From Epiperipatus broadwayi (Eukaryota > Onychophora > Udeonychophora > Euonychophora > Peripatidae), in NCBI GenBank assembly GCA_028023455.1, contig JAQFVV010012394.1, positions 31,276,885 through 31,340,884 on the forward strand: a stretch of DNA of 64,000 bases, read 5' to 3'. The stretch's first letter is position 1. Every line of letters begins with the position of its first letter. Shown here in pieces: positions 12,140 to 23,015 of the stretch. The translations under genes and the position numbers were made by a program. The notes below the pieces were generated by a model. The model made no database searches. It was not told where the DNA came from and saw only the letters and a list, made by a program, of their open reading frames with translations.

Positions 12140-12212
12140 ACACACACATATATATAATAAAAATATTTTATCTATAAAGTGTTTGAAGTAAGGTGTACAA
12201 ATTGTATTATTA

Positions 12213-12644
12213 GTTATATTGAAAATAGATGAACAATTTAATTTTAAAAAAAGATATTATAATTATGCCAATATATTAAATTTTAAATAAAACTGAATTT
12301 CTAAAAGATAATTTGTCACAAAAATAAAGAGAGGGATTATTTGCTTTAAAAACAATACACTGTCCTTTTATTAATTAAATCTTAAATGACTTGTTTTTCT
12401 TAACTGTCTTACACTAGAAAAATTCCTAGGAATAGAAAATATATTTCTAGAATTTTAAAAAGTTCAGGATAAAAATTTACAGTACAGTTGACAAAACTAT
12501 TCAGCAACATTATCCACATAGAAAATATTCCAAAAATTTAGCGTAAAAGTAATATTTATTTGTTTATAATCTTTTGGAAGTATTATAATTTCTTTGCACT
12601 TCTTTTCCTTATTTGTATCGATTAATATTATATTTTTGTACATA
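12213..12644. other. AT-rich DNA, nothing recognised
   Basis: No gene, repeat or RNA signal was identified in this interval. Confidence 0.5.
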
Positions 12645-12750
12645 TCATTTACTCCTTAACTGACACTTTACAATACAATTTAATATAAAATAGAATTTAT
12701 TTCTTCCTGCTTACAGTTTCAACTACCCAGCAGTCATCATCAGAGCAGGT
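12645..12750 (-). repeat. Left arm of a 1.5-kb inverted pair
   Basis: About 105 bases here are repeated in inverted form at 14073-14175. The arms point away from each other and enclose 1.3 kb. Shared segments include 'aaactgtaag' and the flanking 'actccttaactgacac'. Each arm begins with a hammerhead-like motif, annotated separately. Confidence 0.8.
12706..12749 (-). ncRNA. Hammerhead ribozyme-like motif, type I, minimal stem III
   Basis: On the minus strand CCTGCT (12749-12744) precedes an exact CTGATGA core (12743-12737). A stem II follows: ACTGC/GTAGT with a TGG loop, plus two unpaired bases on the 5' side and one on the 3' side. Then come GAA (12720-12718), a tiny stem III ACTGT, A as the cleavage-site base (12712) and AGCAGG (12711-12706). 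AGCAGG pairs over six bases with CCTGCT as stem I. The order is that of type I hammerheads described in Penelope-like elements. The irregular base of stem II may weaken activity. Confidence 0.6.
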
Positions 12751-14072
12751 TTAAAACTATAATGAAATACTTAAAATGGCAGAAATATATTAAATTATTA
12801 AAAAAGTTTAAAATAATAAAAATATGAAGAAATATATATATATATTAAATATAAAACATTGGATATAAAAGAAATCAATTAAAAATAGCAATGAGATAAA
12901 AGAGTATTATTAAAAAATTTTAAAAATTATATTGTTATTTAAAAATCTCAAACTAACCAAATTTTGTAATAAAAAATTGTATTTATTTTGAGGTGTTTCA
13001 AATTGAGTAACTTTAAAAAGTATAGTCTATTTAATGCAATGCACTGGTCTAAACTACTTTGCCACTTTTCAAATAGTCCAAATACATTTGCAAAGTGATG
13101 CATTTTAATGCTTCTGTTATCCTCCCCCCCCCCATTCAAGTTCACAAAAAAATTTGAGAGTTTATTTTATTTGGGAGATTAAAAAAATGCCTCAAGTGAA
13201 ATCAAGCAAATACAGCTAATATATGAGCTGGATTATACTGAATTTATTAAAAGCTTCAGATTCAAGGCCATGAGAGATGGCACTGTTGGGGTAAAGTTTG
13301 CATTCTTTTTTGGCATAATGAGACGTTTACATTTTAACACAATATCATGTACATGCTTCAGAATTTTCAGATAAAATATCTGACTGTTGTGAACAAACTT
13401 TGAGAAAAAAATGTCATTTTCATAAATAAAACTAGTGTTAATTGTTTGAACATTTCAACCATTATAAAAAAAAATTGGAACATATGGGAAATGCACTTTA
13501 CAAAAAAAATTGCCTCACAATTTTACACAGCAATATCATTTGAAAGATTGGTGCAGAAGGGTCCCTGCAAAAAGTATGTAATGACTGAAGCATATATTAC
13601 AACAGGTACTTAAATCAGCTAATGATTTCTATTATTTTGGGGTCCCCTATATATAGACTATTGTAGGCATTTACTAATTGAATGTAAATGTTTGCAAGTG
13701 GAAATAATACAAATAATGAAGATGTGGAAAAATAAATATAAACAAAGGGATTATATAGAGGGTCGGTTCTTGGTTTTTATGCTGGGCTTGGAAAAAAATA
13801 ATAGGGATTTAGATATAAAGACCATGGTATTGACAAAGATTATATTGTGGAAATGGGATGGAGGAGTATAGAAAAGAATATGGAAAAAACTTAGGGAAGA
13901 GAATGGAAAGAAAAGGTAAAGTGGCTAACATGTTTCTTTGGGCATGGTAGCTGAGAGGTTCCTGACTCTGATAAAAGAAGTCACAGTGCTTCTCATCTCA
14001 TCATCAGATCATATATAAGTATGTATGTATAAAGAGATATTTATTGTATGATTGTATATATTTAAATGTTTT
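12751..14072. other. Spacer of the inverted pair, AT-rich, one dispersed repeat inside
   Basis: It holds no recognised gene. The 65-codon minus ORF near 12948 has no family signature. A 200-bp dispersed repeat at 13800-14000 is annotated separately. Confidence 0.5.
13800..14000. repeat. Dispersed 200-bp repeat, copy 1
   Basis: Strongly similar in the same orientation to 40120-40322, sharing for example 'ttgtggaaatgggat', 'atagaaaagaatatgg' and 'gagaggttcctgact' with small changes. It has no coding signal. The family is unknown; the purine-rich plus strand and lack of inverted ends suggest a LINE or SINE 3' fragment. Confidence 0.75.
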
Positions 14073-14112
14073 AGCTCTGATGATGACTGCAGGGCAGTTG
14101 AAACTGTAAGTA
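14073..14112 (+). ncRNA. Decayed hammerhead-like motif
   Basis: A plus-strand counterpart of 12706-12749: CTGATGA at 14077-14083, stem II ACTGC/GCAGT (14086-14098), GAA at 14100-14102, ACTGT, A, then AGTA. Stem I is reduced to about three pairs (AGCT with AGTA), so this copy is probably inactive. Confidence 0.45.
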
Positions 14113-14175
14113 AGAATAAATAAATTCTATTTTATATTAAATTGTATTGTAAAGTGTCAATTAAGGAGAAAATGA
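14073..14175 (+). repeat. Right arm of the 1.5-kb inverted pair
   Basis: Inverted copy of 12645-12750, ending in 'gtgtcaattaaggag'. Confidence 0.8.
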
Positions 14176-15189
14176 TTTTATATCAATATTTATGTTAAGG
14201 TTATTATATATAATTGTTATTAATGTTTTTGGTAATACCAATCAGTTTTGAAATCTATTGCCAACTCCATGTAGTTCAATAGTATGGTTTTTATTTTCAC
14301 CGCCCCCCCCCCCGACTTTTAGTTGCAAATTGAACCTTGAAAATATCAAGACATTAAATGAAAATAATTTCATTTTTGTAGTGAATTATTTTTCATTTTT
14401 GATTATTTTCATATTTTTTTATTATTTTCCCAATAGCACTATATGATTTGGATATGTTCTATTTCACTCGAGTATTAAAGGTTCTGTTCAATTCAAAATT
14501 TAGACCCAAGTCTTTATGTCTATTATTATAATTTGCTTTTGCTATTAACATAGTAACTACTTAAAATCATTTCGGATAATTTTAATACCTGCAAAATATT
14601 ACATTTTTCATTCTTCTAAAACATATAGTTATTTTGCACCAATTTGTAATAAATATAAATTTTATTTTAGAAGTCTTAAAATCAAATAAACCCAACGATA
14701 TTTTAAAAATAATTTGATTTCTATTCAATATAAATTTGCCAATTCGGATTTCCAGAAATTTCATGACACTGAAGTATATTCCTCAAAAAATATGTTATGA
14801 ATATGGTTTAATCTTGGGGTCACTAAAAAAAACTGTGACTGGTTGTCTAACAAACAACATAGCGGAATAAAACTAAAATGGACTTTAATAAGCTATATAG
14901 TAATTTTAAATAAGTTTAAAAACTGTCAAAATATTTATGATGCATGATAAGATGAAACTGCAAAAATAATACAGTATTATCTACTTCTGGTCACAGTAGA
15001 TTTATCTTTCACACATTAAATGTAATATATTGACCTAAAATGATATCATAACTTTTTGAAATTAATAAGTGACACCTTTTATATGGTAATGAGCTTAATT
15101 TCCCCACCAAAAACTATGTTGACCAACTTTTGAATAATGATTATTAACCCATTATAGGATATAACTCTATAGAAGTTTAATCCAGTTTC
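14176..15189. other. AT-rich DNA, nothing recognised
   Basis: The 62-codon plus ORF near 14258 and the 60-codon minus ORF near 14582 show no motifs and look like chance. Confidence 0.5.
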
Positions 15190-15665
15190 TCTAATCACAG
15201 TTTCTCTTTTGCATCTCCCAGCAATAAACTTCTTTATTTCATCCATTCTTCTTATATATAGTCTTTTTCTAGAACTTTTTATTTCAGTCCTTTAGAATTC
15301 AGTTTAACACTTCAGCTGATCCATATGTTATCATCTTATCTTGTAATGTGTCCAGTTAATCTTCATATTATATTTTTATTTTTAATTCTTTCAATGATAT
15401 CAGTGACACCTGTTTGTTCTCTTAAGCAAATATTTCATTTTGAACTCTTCTTGTTTCTTAAATCTTTCACTTCTCCATTCAATTGATTTCTGCGTATTAT
15501 TCTTTTATTAAGTGTCCATATCTCAGATCCATAAAAAATAGTAAAATGCACCTGTTAAAAATCTTTTTTTAATATAACTTATTTTTATCAAAAGCACTTC
15601 ATCCATGTTTAATTCTATTGTTATGTTTATCAATTATATTTCTACTTGTATTTGTAATTAAATAA
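15190..15665 (-). pseudogene. Old RTE LINE fragment, heavily diverged
   Basis: The minus strand follows the same nucleotide series as the RTE 3' region at 11475-12139 (the segments coding for the TYG-ETW, TTQRS and GHI-R regions and the 3' UTR), but with many substitutions and indels. No frame stays open. Orientation is the same as at 11475. Confidence 0.7.
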
Positions 15666-16070
15666 TAATTAAAAAAATAGCTTTTAATGATAGATCAGTT
15701 TTATTTATTGAGATTTGGATCATGACATATTCAACATAAAGAAGAAAAGTGAAAATACTACAGATTTTACTAGAATATCGAATAAAGTCTTAAAATTTGG
15801 TGGAGTTGTATGAACTTTCAAAATATCAAGTTTTACCAATATATGAACCCATAAAATTGTGCCAATTGATATTAAAGATGGTTAGTGCATTGCTAACAGT
15901 TTTCTATTCTACAATAAAAGTTTTTTCAATATAATAAGTAAACGGGTTGCTTAGTAACAGTTGCATGATTACCAGAACCTAATTAAGAAGCATTATAAAT
16001 ATGGTTTATGTTACTTGAAAAATGCAAAAAGAAACATCATGAGTAAAACACAAATTATGTATTAGAAATA
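15666..16070. other. AT-rich DNA, nothing recognised
   Basis: No gene, repeat or RNA signal was identified in this interval. Confidence 0.5.
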
Positions 16071-16175
16071 ATAGAATGACTTTATTACTTGGGTCTCCAT
16101 AAAAAATTTGAGAGTGCCAAAACTGGAATCAATCAGAGAATTTTGCACTTCACAGATGGGTATTCTACCACTGCT
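16071..16175 (-). repeat. tRNA-derived SINE, copy 1
   Basis: The minus strand reads GTGGTAGAATACCCATCTG (A-box context, 16171-16153) and, 17 bases further, TGATTGATTCC (B-box-like, around 16135-16124). A body shared with 19614-19690 and 28035-28144 follows, containing 'aataaagtcatt'. Three related copies with pol III box spacing near that of a tRNA support a SINE. Confidence 0.6.
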
Positions 16176-17644
16176 GTAATCAAAGAATGCAATTATATAT
16201 TTCCTTTATCAAATGGATTATGGCTTTTGACTCATTACAAAATATCTTTATGAAAGTGTTTAAACCTAGTTGTCTATTGAAGCTTATTCATGCATAAATT
16301 GAAAGGAGGTACAGAAAATTATAAACAGTTGATATTTAAACTGATGTGTTATTAATAAAGATGTGGAGTTTAGATTTAACGTTGCATTTTAATGCTAGTA
16401 ATATTGTATAGTTTATAAGTAATTTTGGATCATGACAGACTTTAAATTTGTTGACAGATTTTTACAGTGAACTGATCAAAAACCAAATTGAGAACTTCAC
16501 CCTCTTGACTCCTAGATTGTGGAAAATGTGCTATTTTTTGAAATTCGAAGAGTAATTAGTGAGTATCTTGATTACATCATATTTACTAATTACTGTAAGA
16601 ATAAAAAATCTCAATAGCTTTATCTAACAATGTTAATAAAAGTTAAATCTTCACCAGAACATAACTTAGATGGCTGCCACCTGAAAAGTGATATTAAATT
16701 CAAACGCATTGTACTTTGTTAATTTTTTAAGTGAAAGGATAGAGTTGGATCTTGAGGCATTTAGGCTAATGCTGCGTTTAAGAAGTTAAGCAATAAGATA
16801 TTTTATTGCAGTCCTATAATTACTACAATTGCCCTTTATGGCTTAGGGAAGTGTAAAGTAGAAGACGTGGAACTCAAGGTACATGTATCATAATCTATTT
16901 ATCCTACTTCAGTGCTCAAATTATAAATTGCCCCGCAGTAAAATTATTTATTTACTCCTTCAATTAAATTGATTATTGAAAATCTCAGCCTAAATTTAGT
17001 TCAAGATAATTAACACCCTCCCCCCATTAAGCTAACTTAAAAATAATAGAAATATTTTATTTAAGAAAGAAATGAAAAATTTTGAAAATGCATAAAGATA
17101 ATGGAGAAAAAAATATTGTTTAGATTAGTCGACTTATTTTGAAAATGAAAATTAAGAGGATAAAAAAATCGAGATATTCTCTTTTCATCTTCTCGGTAAG
17201 ATTGCATTTACCGAATAGGTTCTGTATCCAATGGGCCACGTTTTTGTTTCTTTTATACCTGATCGACATTTTTTTTGTAACAATATTCATTTAATTGAGC
17301 AAATAAAGGAAATAATTGTAAGCAAAATATAAAGTATTTTATAAAGGATTTGCGCACACGGTAAAAATATTATCCAAAAGATTCTTTAAAAAAACTTTTG
17401 ATGGCTTTTATTAGGAGAGTATGGTAGAGAACAGAACGCAGTAAAGAAGTGTCTTTAAGGAGGATGTTAAAATCTTTAAAAACAAAAGACTGCAGTAGAA
17501 TTGAATGAAGATGTAAATCGTAAGATATCAAACGTAGCGATTGTAAGACCAATAAGAGGTGAATATGAGTCCGTTTGTAGCTTAAAGATTGCTTTATATA
17601 GCTGAGTAAAATTTAACTTCAGTTTATCATCATCATCATCATGA

Positions 17645-17646
<2 letters not shown>
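16176..17646. other. AT-rich DNA, nothing recognised
   Basis: The interval contains a short C-run near 17017 and a 60-codon minus ORF near 17370 without motifs. No gene is supported. Confidence 0.5.
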
Positions 17647-17688
<42 letters not shown>

Positions 17689-17690
17689 TT
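17647..17690. repeat. (ATT)n microsatellite flanking a fold-back
   Basis: A clean trinucleotide tract directly abuts the left end of the fold-back at 17692. A longer tract of the same motif abuts the right end at 18209. Confidence 0.95.
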
Positions 17691-17691
17691 A

Positions 17692-18201
17692 TATAGCGTA
17701 TGTTTACAATTGTATACATTCAAATATCAGCCTTTTAAGCTAATTGTGCATACGCTTTGCGAGTGTTAATAATAAATGAATACTTTCTCACCAATACAAG
17801 GTATAGTATTTATGCAGGAATAAAAGGAATCCTCTTATTCCTACGACTCAAATGTTTATATATGAGCAAATCTGAAGTACTGGCAAGTAAAGCGTGAGGA
17901 TGGAACTGTCACTTTAAATTACTATATACGATGTCTGAATGAATGACATGGATGAAATTGTCTAGAATTTATTCATTCAGACATCATATATAGTAATTTA
18001 AAAGTGAGTGTTCCATCCTCACGCTTTCCTTGCCAGTACTTCAGATTTGCTTATATATAAACATTTGAGTCGTAGGAATAAGAGGATTCCTTTTATTCCT
18101 TCATAAATACTATATCTTGTATTGGTGAGAAAGTATTCATTTATTATTAACACTCGCAAAGCATATGCACAATTAGCTTAAAAGGCTGATATTTGAATTA
18201 T
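17692..18201. mobile_element. 510-bp fold-back element with about 230-base inverted arms
   Basis: The left arm (17692-17943) and right arm (about 17967-18201) are near-perfect inverted copies, with a loop of about 25 bases around 'atgaaattgtctaga'. Shared markers are 'aatatcagccttttaagc', 'gaatactttctcaccaat' and 'cctacgactcaaatgttt'. The right arm lacks the last 30 or so bases and gives way to (ATT)n. The same family recurs at 62951-63215 and 63242-63646. No ORF is present; this is a non-autonomous MITE-like or fold-back element. Confidence 0.85.
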
Positions 18202-18208
18202 TATTATG

Positions 18209-18324
<116 letters not shown>

Positions 18325-18929
18325 CTTTGTTCGTTTTCTCTTCTATAGTTAGAATCGCTATACTCATTTTTGGGTGGCTAATAATAATGTTCGATCGAAA
18401 AACGTATTCAATTATTTCCACATAAGTTATTTGAGAAGATATCCAAACAAAATGACAGATACTTAGAGGCAGTCAATCAGAAATAAAATATAAAAAAAAC
18501 ATTGTTTGCATCAACATCTATGGGTTGTGGTTGTGTCAACGTACTAGGTCCAAAAATAAATAAAACGATTTTAAATAAGTTTGAGTTTCATTATTAAAAA
18601 ATTAACAGTCAAACTTATTGATATATATAAATTTTAGAACTTTTTATTCAGATATTTAATCCAAAATTAAATTAACAATAATTTGCTTAACATCTTTTAA
18701 CACTTCTCCAAGACATTACTGCAGTAAAAGACAAGAAGAAGCAAAGAATAATAGAAAAAGACAGTAACAACAATAATAAGAATAATAATAGTGTAGTAGT
18801 TGTAGTATAAAGTAGCATTTTATAACAATAAACGTTTTACATTTTTAATTAAATAAAACATTTAGTTAAGCACGAGTAAGTGCTCATGCTTAAAATAGAT
18901 TCGACTGACAGAAAGGTAAAGATCTCTAC
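18325..18929. other. AT-rich DNA, nothing recognised
   Basis: No gene signal was seen. An A-rich stretch near 18745-18790 is low complexity. Confidence 0.5.
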
Positions 18930-19905
18930 AGCTTTACTCAGCTTTTCTTATTTACCATTTCTCCTTACCACATTACTACAGTAAACTCACTTCTTTTATT
19001 CATCCATCTCACATATGGTCTTTTTCTAGGTCTTTTACAATCTCTTTGTTTTCAGTTTAAAATTTTACCTATCCATATATTACCATCTCTTCTACCAATA
19101 TGTTCAGCCCAGCTCTAAAGTGCATGGATGATTTAATATTATATGGTCATTTAATTCTTTTATTAATGTCAATGATCCCTGTATTTGCTGTCACCTATAG
19201 ATTTAGCTTTTGATTTCTTCTTGTTACTTCAAGCATATCTCTTTCCATACTTTGTTATATCATCAGAGGTGGGTGTGTTGCTTTTCTGTTAGGCATCCAG
19301 CTCTCATATTAACATGTAAGAACTGGAAACGCACATTTATTAAAAACATTATTTTCAAACACAGTCGTTTTTAAATTTGTTTTTATATTTAATTATTTCA
19401 ACCAAAAACACTCTACTCAAATTATGATTAATCCCTTCTATTATGCTTCCAACTGTATTAATAATGTAACTAAAGTATTCTTAATTATTAACTTCTAAAA
19501 AATATTAATGCCTATTTTGTCCTAGCGTTAGTTAAGAAGTTCGAGCTGTGAATTCCAGAATCGATTGTGGGATCATCTTCGCCAAATAGCGTAGGGTAAT
19601 CAAAAAGAATGCCAATGGCTTTATTGTTTAGGAATTCATAAGAAGCTGCGCTACCAGATTTTCCAGCATCAGAATCGATCCCGTTGCCTTTTTGTAATTT
19701 AAGATTATCATTTTGTATCGAGTGTGAAAGCCATAGAACATTAATTTAGATTTTTTTAGCATTTATCTTTCGTCTACTTTTTTTCAATTTTTATCTAATA
19801 ATTTTAGTAATATTTCCTGAAGCTCTATAGCGTTATTTCCAAAAACAATATCATCTTCAAAATCTAGATTACATAAATATAATATCCATTTATTTTTATT
19901 CTATA
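18930..19905 (-). pseudogene. Old RTE LINE fragment including the palm active-site region, split by a SINE
   Basis: From 19905 the minus strand reads an RTE palm segment, LDFEDDIVFGNNAIELQEIL, which holds the two catalytic Asp. The post-palm and 3' portions continue at 19510-18930, degraded. Between them (about 19515-19740) lies unrelated DNA with a SINE copy. The palm segment aligns with LDFADVVIVFANSALKLQEIL in the plus-strand copy at 49058, which has lost its second Asp. Confidence 0.75.
19614..19690 (-). repeat. tRNA-derived SINE, copy 2 (partial)
   Basis: It shares the body 'aataaagccatt' and the B-box-like GGGATCGATTCTG (19683-19671, minus) with the copies at 16071 and 28035. The A-box half is missing. 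It lies inside an RTE fossil and so may be younger than it. Confidence 0.5.
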
Positions 19906-19973
19906 GCTGTTCATTTGAATATGGTATTATCCAGGCCTAGCTTTTACTATTATTAATCTTCTTAGCAGCACCA

Positions 19974-20178
19974 CATATATAAGACATATTTTGCGGGTTC
20001 ATCCGTGCTAAAATATTTTAAATATTGATATACAGACGTTCGACTTGATCACACAAGTCATCTACTGGGTGATAAAAGGTAGAAAGAATGACTTGTATGA
20101 TCAAGTCGAAACGTCGATATATCAATATTTAAAATATTTTAACATGCATGAACCCGCAAAATATGACTTTTATATATG
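19974..20178. repeat. 205-bp fold-back with GTCGAAACGTC motif
   Basis: The left arm (19974-20060) and right arm (20086-20178) are inverted copies around a loop of about 25 bases. The right arm contains GACTTG...CAAGTCGAAACGTC (20090-20115), the stem-II-plus-GAAA half of a hammerhead-like unit typical of Penelope-related repeats. The CTGANGA half is not conserved (GAATGA is seen). Confidence 0.75.
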
Positions 20179-20720
20179 CAACCCGTGAAAATCTTCGTAT
20201 CAACATATATATATGTACGTATTTAATCTCATTGTAAATCTAAATGTGATGTTTATATTTAAATAAAAAAAATTAGCAATTTGTAAATAGTGAAAATCAC
20301 TTATCTTTTTATGCTAATGCTTATATATACAACTTAAATTTAAAGGCTTCAAATATATCACCATCATCAGCAGTAGTAAGCACTATGATTATTTTAAGTC
20401 AAAGTGAGACAACAAATTTAAAAACAAGACAAAATACAAAAATCAAAGATATGTTTTATGCTTAGTCCATTTTTCCTGGGACACTGTCTTTTAACTTTAT
20501 ATCAAACCTCTTTCCAAAAGCCTTCTAAATTCCTAGTAAATTATAGCTATCCACTGCATTTTTAACTGATTTATATTTTTCAAATATAAATAATTAATAT
20601 TTAATCTTTTTTCATTTAATGGTCAGACAAGTACAATTTGTTGTTGCTGAATCTCATAGTTTTGGCCTGCTATGACACTTTTAATTGGTTGTTGCCTTAT
20701 TATATTGTAGCTGAAGTTTT
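20179..20720. other. AT-rich DNA, nothing recognised
   Basis: No gene or clear repeat was seen. A CAT-rich stretch near 20360 is low complexity. Confidence 0.5.
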
Positions 20721-20822
20721 ATTTAGACTAGTATTTGGAAAAATTCCCTTTATATTTCAATATATACATATGTGTGGGTAAAATAATAAAGTCTCCACTA
20801 AAGATATATTATACATATTACT
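20721..20822 (+). repeat. Direct repeat, copy 1 of 2, outside a Penelope-related inverted pair
   Basis: It shares 'ttggaaaaattcccttta' and flanking sequence with 21659-21760 in the same orientation. Confidence 0.75.
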
Positions 20823-20849
20823 TTTTTCTTTTCATTTGTATTTGTAGTA

Positions 20850-21625
20850 AATTAGTAAAATGTTTTTAACATCCACAACTGAAAAGATTTTATTTACTTT
20901 TGTATGAGTTATTTTCTTTTTTTTATGTACAGTTAACCACTCTTTCAGTGTGATACACAAGAATCACAGCTCTCACTGATTGATTAGGTATGCAACCTTA
21001 TTTATTGAGAAGTAATTGTAGTAGTCATTTAAATTATACTTTTACATATTCCATTTAGACGAAGTTGATTAGTGTTTTCTTTCTTATTAATAACATGATT
21101 GTGGCTGGTGATAAACCATGCTTCCTTAACTTTTCTCTTATTGTCATTGTATTCCATGCAAACTAGGTTGACATTCTTTGGATCAAAGATGTCGTTGAAT
21201 TGTTCTTCGAGTTCCCAGAAAATAGATTTATATTTGGAATTTTTTTACATGATTATATAGGGATGTTTCTTGGGCCATTCTTGCGGTGATGCTTGCTTTC
21301 AATTATACTCTAATTATACTGCAAAATGATAGGAAGAGAAAAGTTAAGAAGACATAGTTTGTCACCATCAATAATTACATCATTAATAAGAAAGAAAACC
21401 TTATTCAACATTTAACCAAATAGAATGCATAAAATCTAATTTACATAATTATACAATTATTCCTCAATAAATAAGGCAGCACACCTGACTAATCAGTGAG
21501 AATTATGATTCTGGTATACCATGCTGAAAGTGCACTCAGCTGGATCTAAGAAAAATAAACTAATTAATACGAAGAAAATAATAAAACCTTTTCTGTTGTG
21601 GATGTTAAAAATGTTTTGTTAATCT
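20850..21625. mobile_element. Penelope-like remnant with inverted arms
   Basis: The left arm (20850-21092, read on minus) and right arm (21380-21625, read on plus) are inverted copies. Each runs from the end of a Penelope-type coding region through its 3' untranslated part to a shared 'gttgtggatgttaaaaa' segment. About 290 bases lie between the arms, including the left copy's nuclease coding tail. This head-to-head layout probably reflects an inverted or dimeric insertion. Direct repeats outside (20721 and 21659) complicate the structure. Confidence 0.7.
21048..21310 (-). pseudogene. Penelope-like element protein C-terminus, remnant
   Basis: The minus strand reads about 60 codons without a stop from 21240 to 21060. 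It contains SIFWELEEQFNDIFDP, then NLVCMEYNDNKRKVKEAWFI, and ends in an INKKENTNQL segment. This is the arrangement after the GIY-YIG nuclease in Penelope proteins, and it parallels HKFEPNFTKLVCIER at 8923-9204. Upstream (21310-21240, other frame) lie traces of an EEHHRKNG-like arm of the nuclease. The right inverted arm repeats the last ten or so codons at about 21383-21420. Confidence 0.7.
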
Positions 21626-21658
21626 ATATACTGTACATAATATCGTTTGTAACCGTTT

Positions 21659-21760
21659 TATTTAGATTACTACTTGGAAAAATTCCCTTTATATTTCAAT
21701 ATTTAGTCACATATGCAAAATAATAAGATACCCACTAAATATATATAATACATATAATAC
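21659..21760 (+). repeat. Direct repeat, copy 2 of 2
   Basis: Matches 20721-20822. Confidence 0.75.
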
Positions 21761-22129
21761 TGAAAAACTTATATAGAAGTACTTTTGATTAATTAAAGTC
21801 TAATCATTAACAATTGAATTTATTCAGACATGTTTTTTAGCAGCAAATGTTCAAATAATAATGGCTACAATTTACTTAATCACAAGCATTTTTGTATAAG
21901 TTCTATATTATTACTATTTATATTTTACCATTACTGTAATTTAAACTATTGTTTACACATATATTGTTACATATAGGGTATATGAGCACAGACTTAAGGT
22001 CAACATGTGTGTGACAAGAATCTCGGTCTCAGGGTGGTCTTTGAGCATTCCATCATCAGATTTTCAATTGGATGGATGGTTGAAGAGTTGGAGGGTGGAG
22101 TGTATTGAAGCCTGTCTATTAAAGTATAA
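21761..22129. other. AT-rich DNA, nothing recognised
   Basis: A slightly GC-richer part at about 21990-22090 shows no recognisable feature. Confidence 0.45.
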
Positions 22130-22325
22130 AGATTGGCTATGTTAATATATATCTGATATATATGTACAGATGATAATCTGGACCAACTGATGATTGCTGG
22201 TTTAGCATGAAATACATATATTGGGATTATTTATCTTTTTGACATATATGTGTTCAAGTGTATCAGTGATATGGGATAGAGTGATGGTGGGTCATATGAA
22301 AGTCTGTGCTACAGGTATATAATAA
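22130..22325 (+). repeat. Hammerhead/tRNA-like composite repeat, diverged copy
   Basis: CTGATGA at 22187-22193 is followed by TGCT/AGCA stem II (22195-22207) and GAA at 22209-22211. CCAA before the core and TTGG after it (22221-22224) could form stem I, but two extra bases and a T:T pair at the base of stem II suggest decay. Downstream it follows the copy at 30280-30460, including 'atttatctttttgacat' and a 'gaaagtctg' near the place of the B box. Confidence 0.55.
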
Positions 22326-22385
22326 GCTAGTATTTCAGTTATTACATATATTGTTAATAAAATAGGTTTTTGGTTTAAACTGTGA

Positions 22386-22617
22386 GTTAGTTTTTATTAA
22401 TTCCCAATGTTTTGATAAAATAGCTTCCCAACGTTCCAGATAAAATAGCACCTGCCATTGTCAAACTTAACTTTTCAAAGAAAAAGCATTAGATCTCAAA
22501 TAGGAATGAGATTGACTGTGAGGTAAATAATGAGATTCAACATTTTTTCTTTGAAAAGTTAAGTTTGACAATGGCGGTGCTATTTCATTAAAACATTGGG
22601 AGTTAATAAAAACTAAC
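22386..22617. repeat. 232-bp fold-back
   Basis: The arms 22386-22485 and about 22535-22617 are inverted copies (shared 'gtcaaacttaacttttcaaag' region and 'gttagtttttattaa' ends) around a loop of about 45 bases. In the left arm a 25-base step, GATAAAATAGC to GATAAAATAGC, is duplicated in tandem; the right arm lacks it. Confidence 0.85.
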
Positions 22618-23015
22618 ACACGATTTAATTCAAAAACTATTTTATTTACATTATATAACTATGAAAAAATTAAATATAATATACATATATTGTTAGTTAT
22701 TTTTTTCAAAATAGGAAGGTGGACAAGGATGTTGAGATATGGAGCAGATTCTAATATACTGCTGCAGTTTTTAACAAGTTAAAAGATTAGAATCTCAGCC
22801 AAATAATTAATTAACTATATAGAACTATTTTTTTCTTATTTTATTATAAGGAAGTGAAACTCAGTCATTTTATCAATGTAAAATAAAGTCATCTGAAAAA
22901 CTTCATTTAAGGACAGTTTGATAATTTAAAAAATACAATAGCAAAGTTATAAGACCAAACAGTACATTTATCAACATATGGAAGTAATACCATGGGAGTC
23001 CACTATTGAAGAATC
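22618..23015. other. AT-rich DNA, nothing recognised
   Basis: No gene, repeat or RNA signal was identified in this interval. Confidence 0.5.

Larger units (their letters stand above)
11309..12212. repeat. Fold-back repeat, Penelope/hammerhead-like family, split by an RTE insertion
   Basis: The left arm (11309-11371, +) and the right arm (11395-11462, continued at 12152-12212) are inverted copies. The right arm is interrupted by the RTE fragment at 11475-12139. If that fragment is ignored, the two parts join to match the family member at 29808-29910, including the 'acaccctacttcaaacact' segment. Both arms contain a CTGAG(G/A)A and GTCAAAAC pattern reminiscent of decayed hammerhead cores in Penelope-type repeats. 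The nested order shows that the RTE insertion is younger. Confidence 0.65.

Noticed and set aside
20086-20120. Full hammerhead ribozyme in the 205-bp fold-back
   Set aside because: GACTTG/CAAGTC plus GAAACGTC are there, but the first core half reads GAATGA, and stem I was not found.
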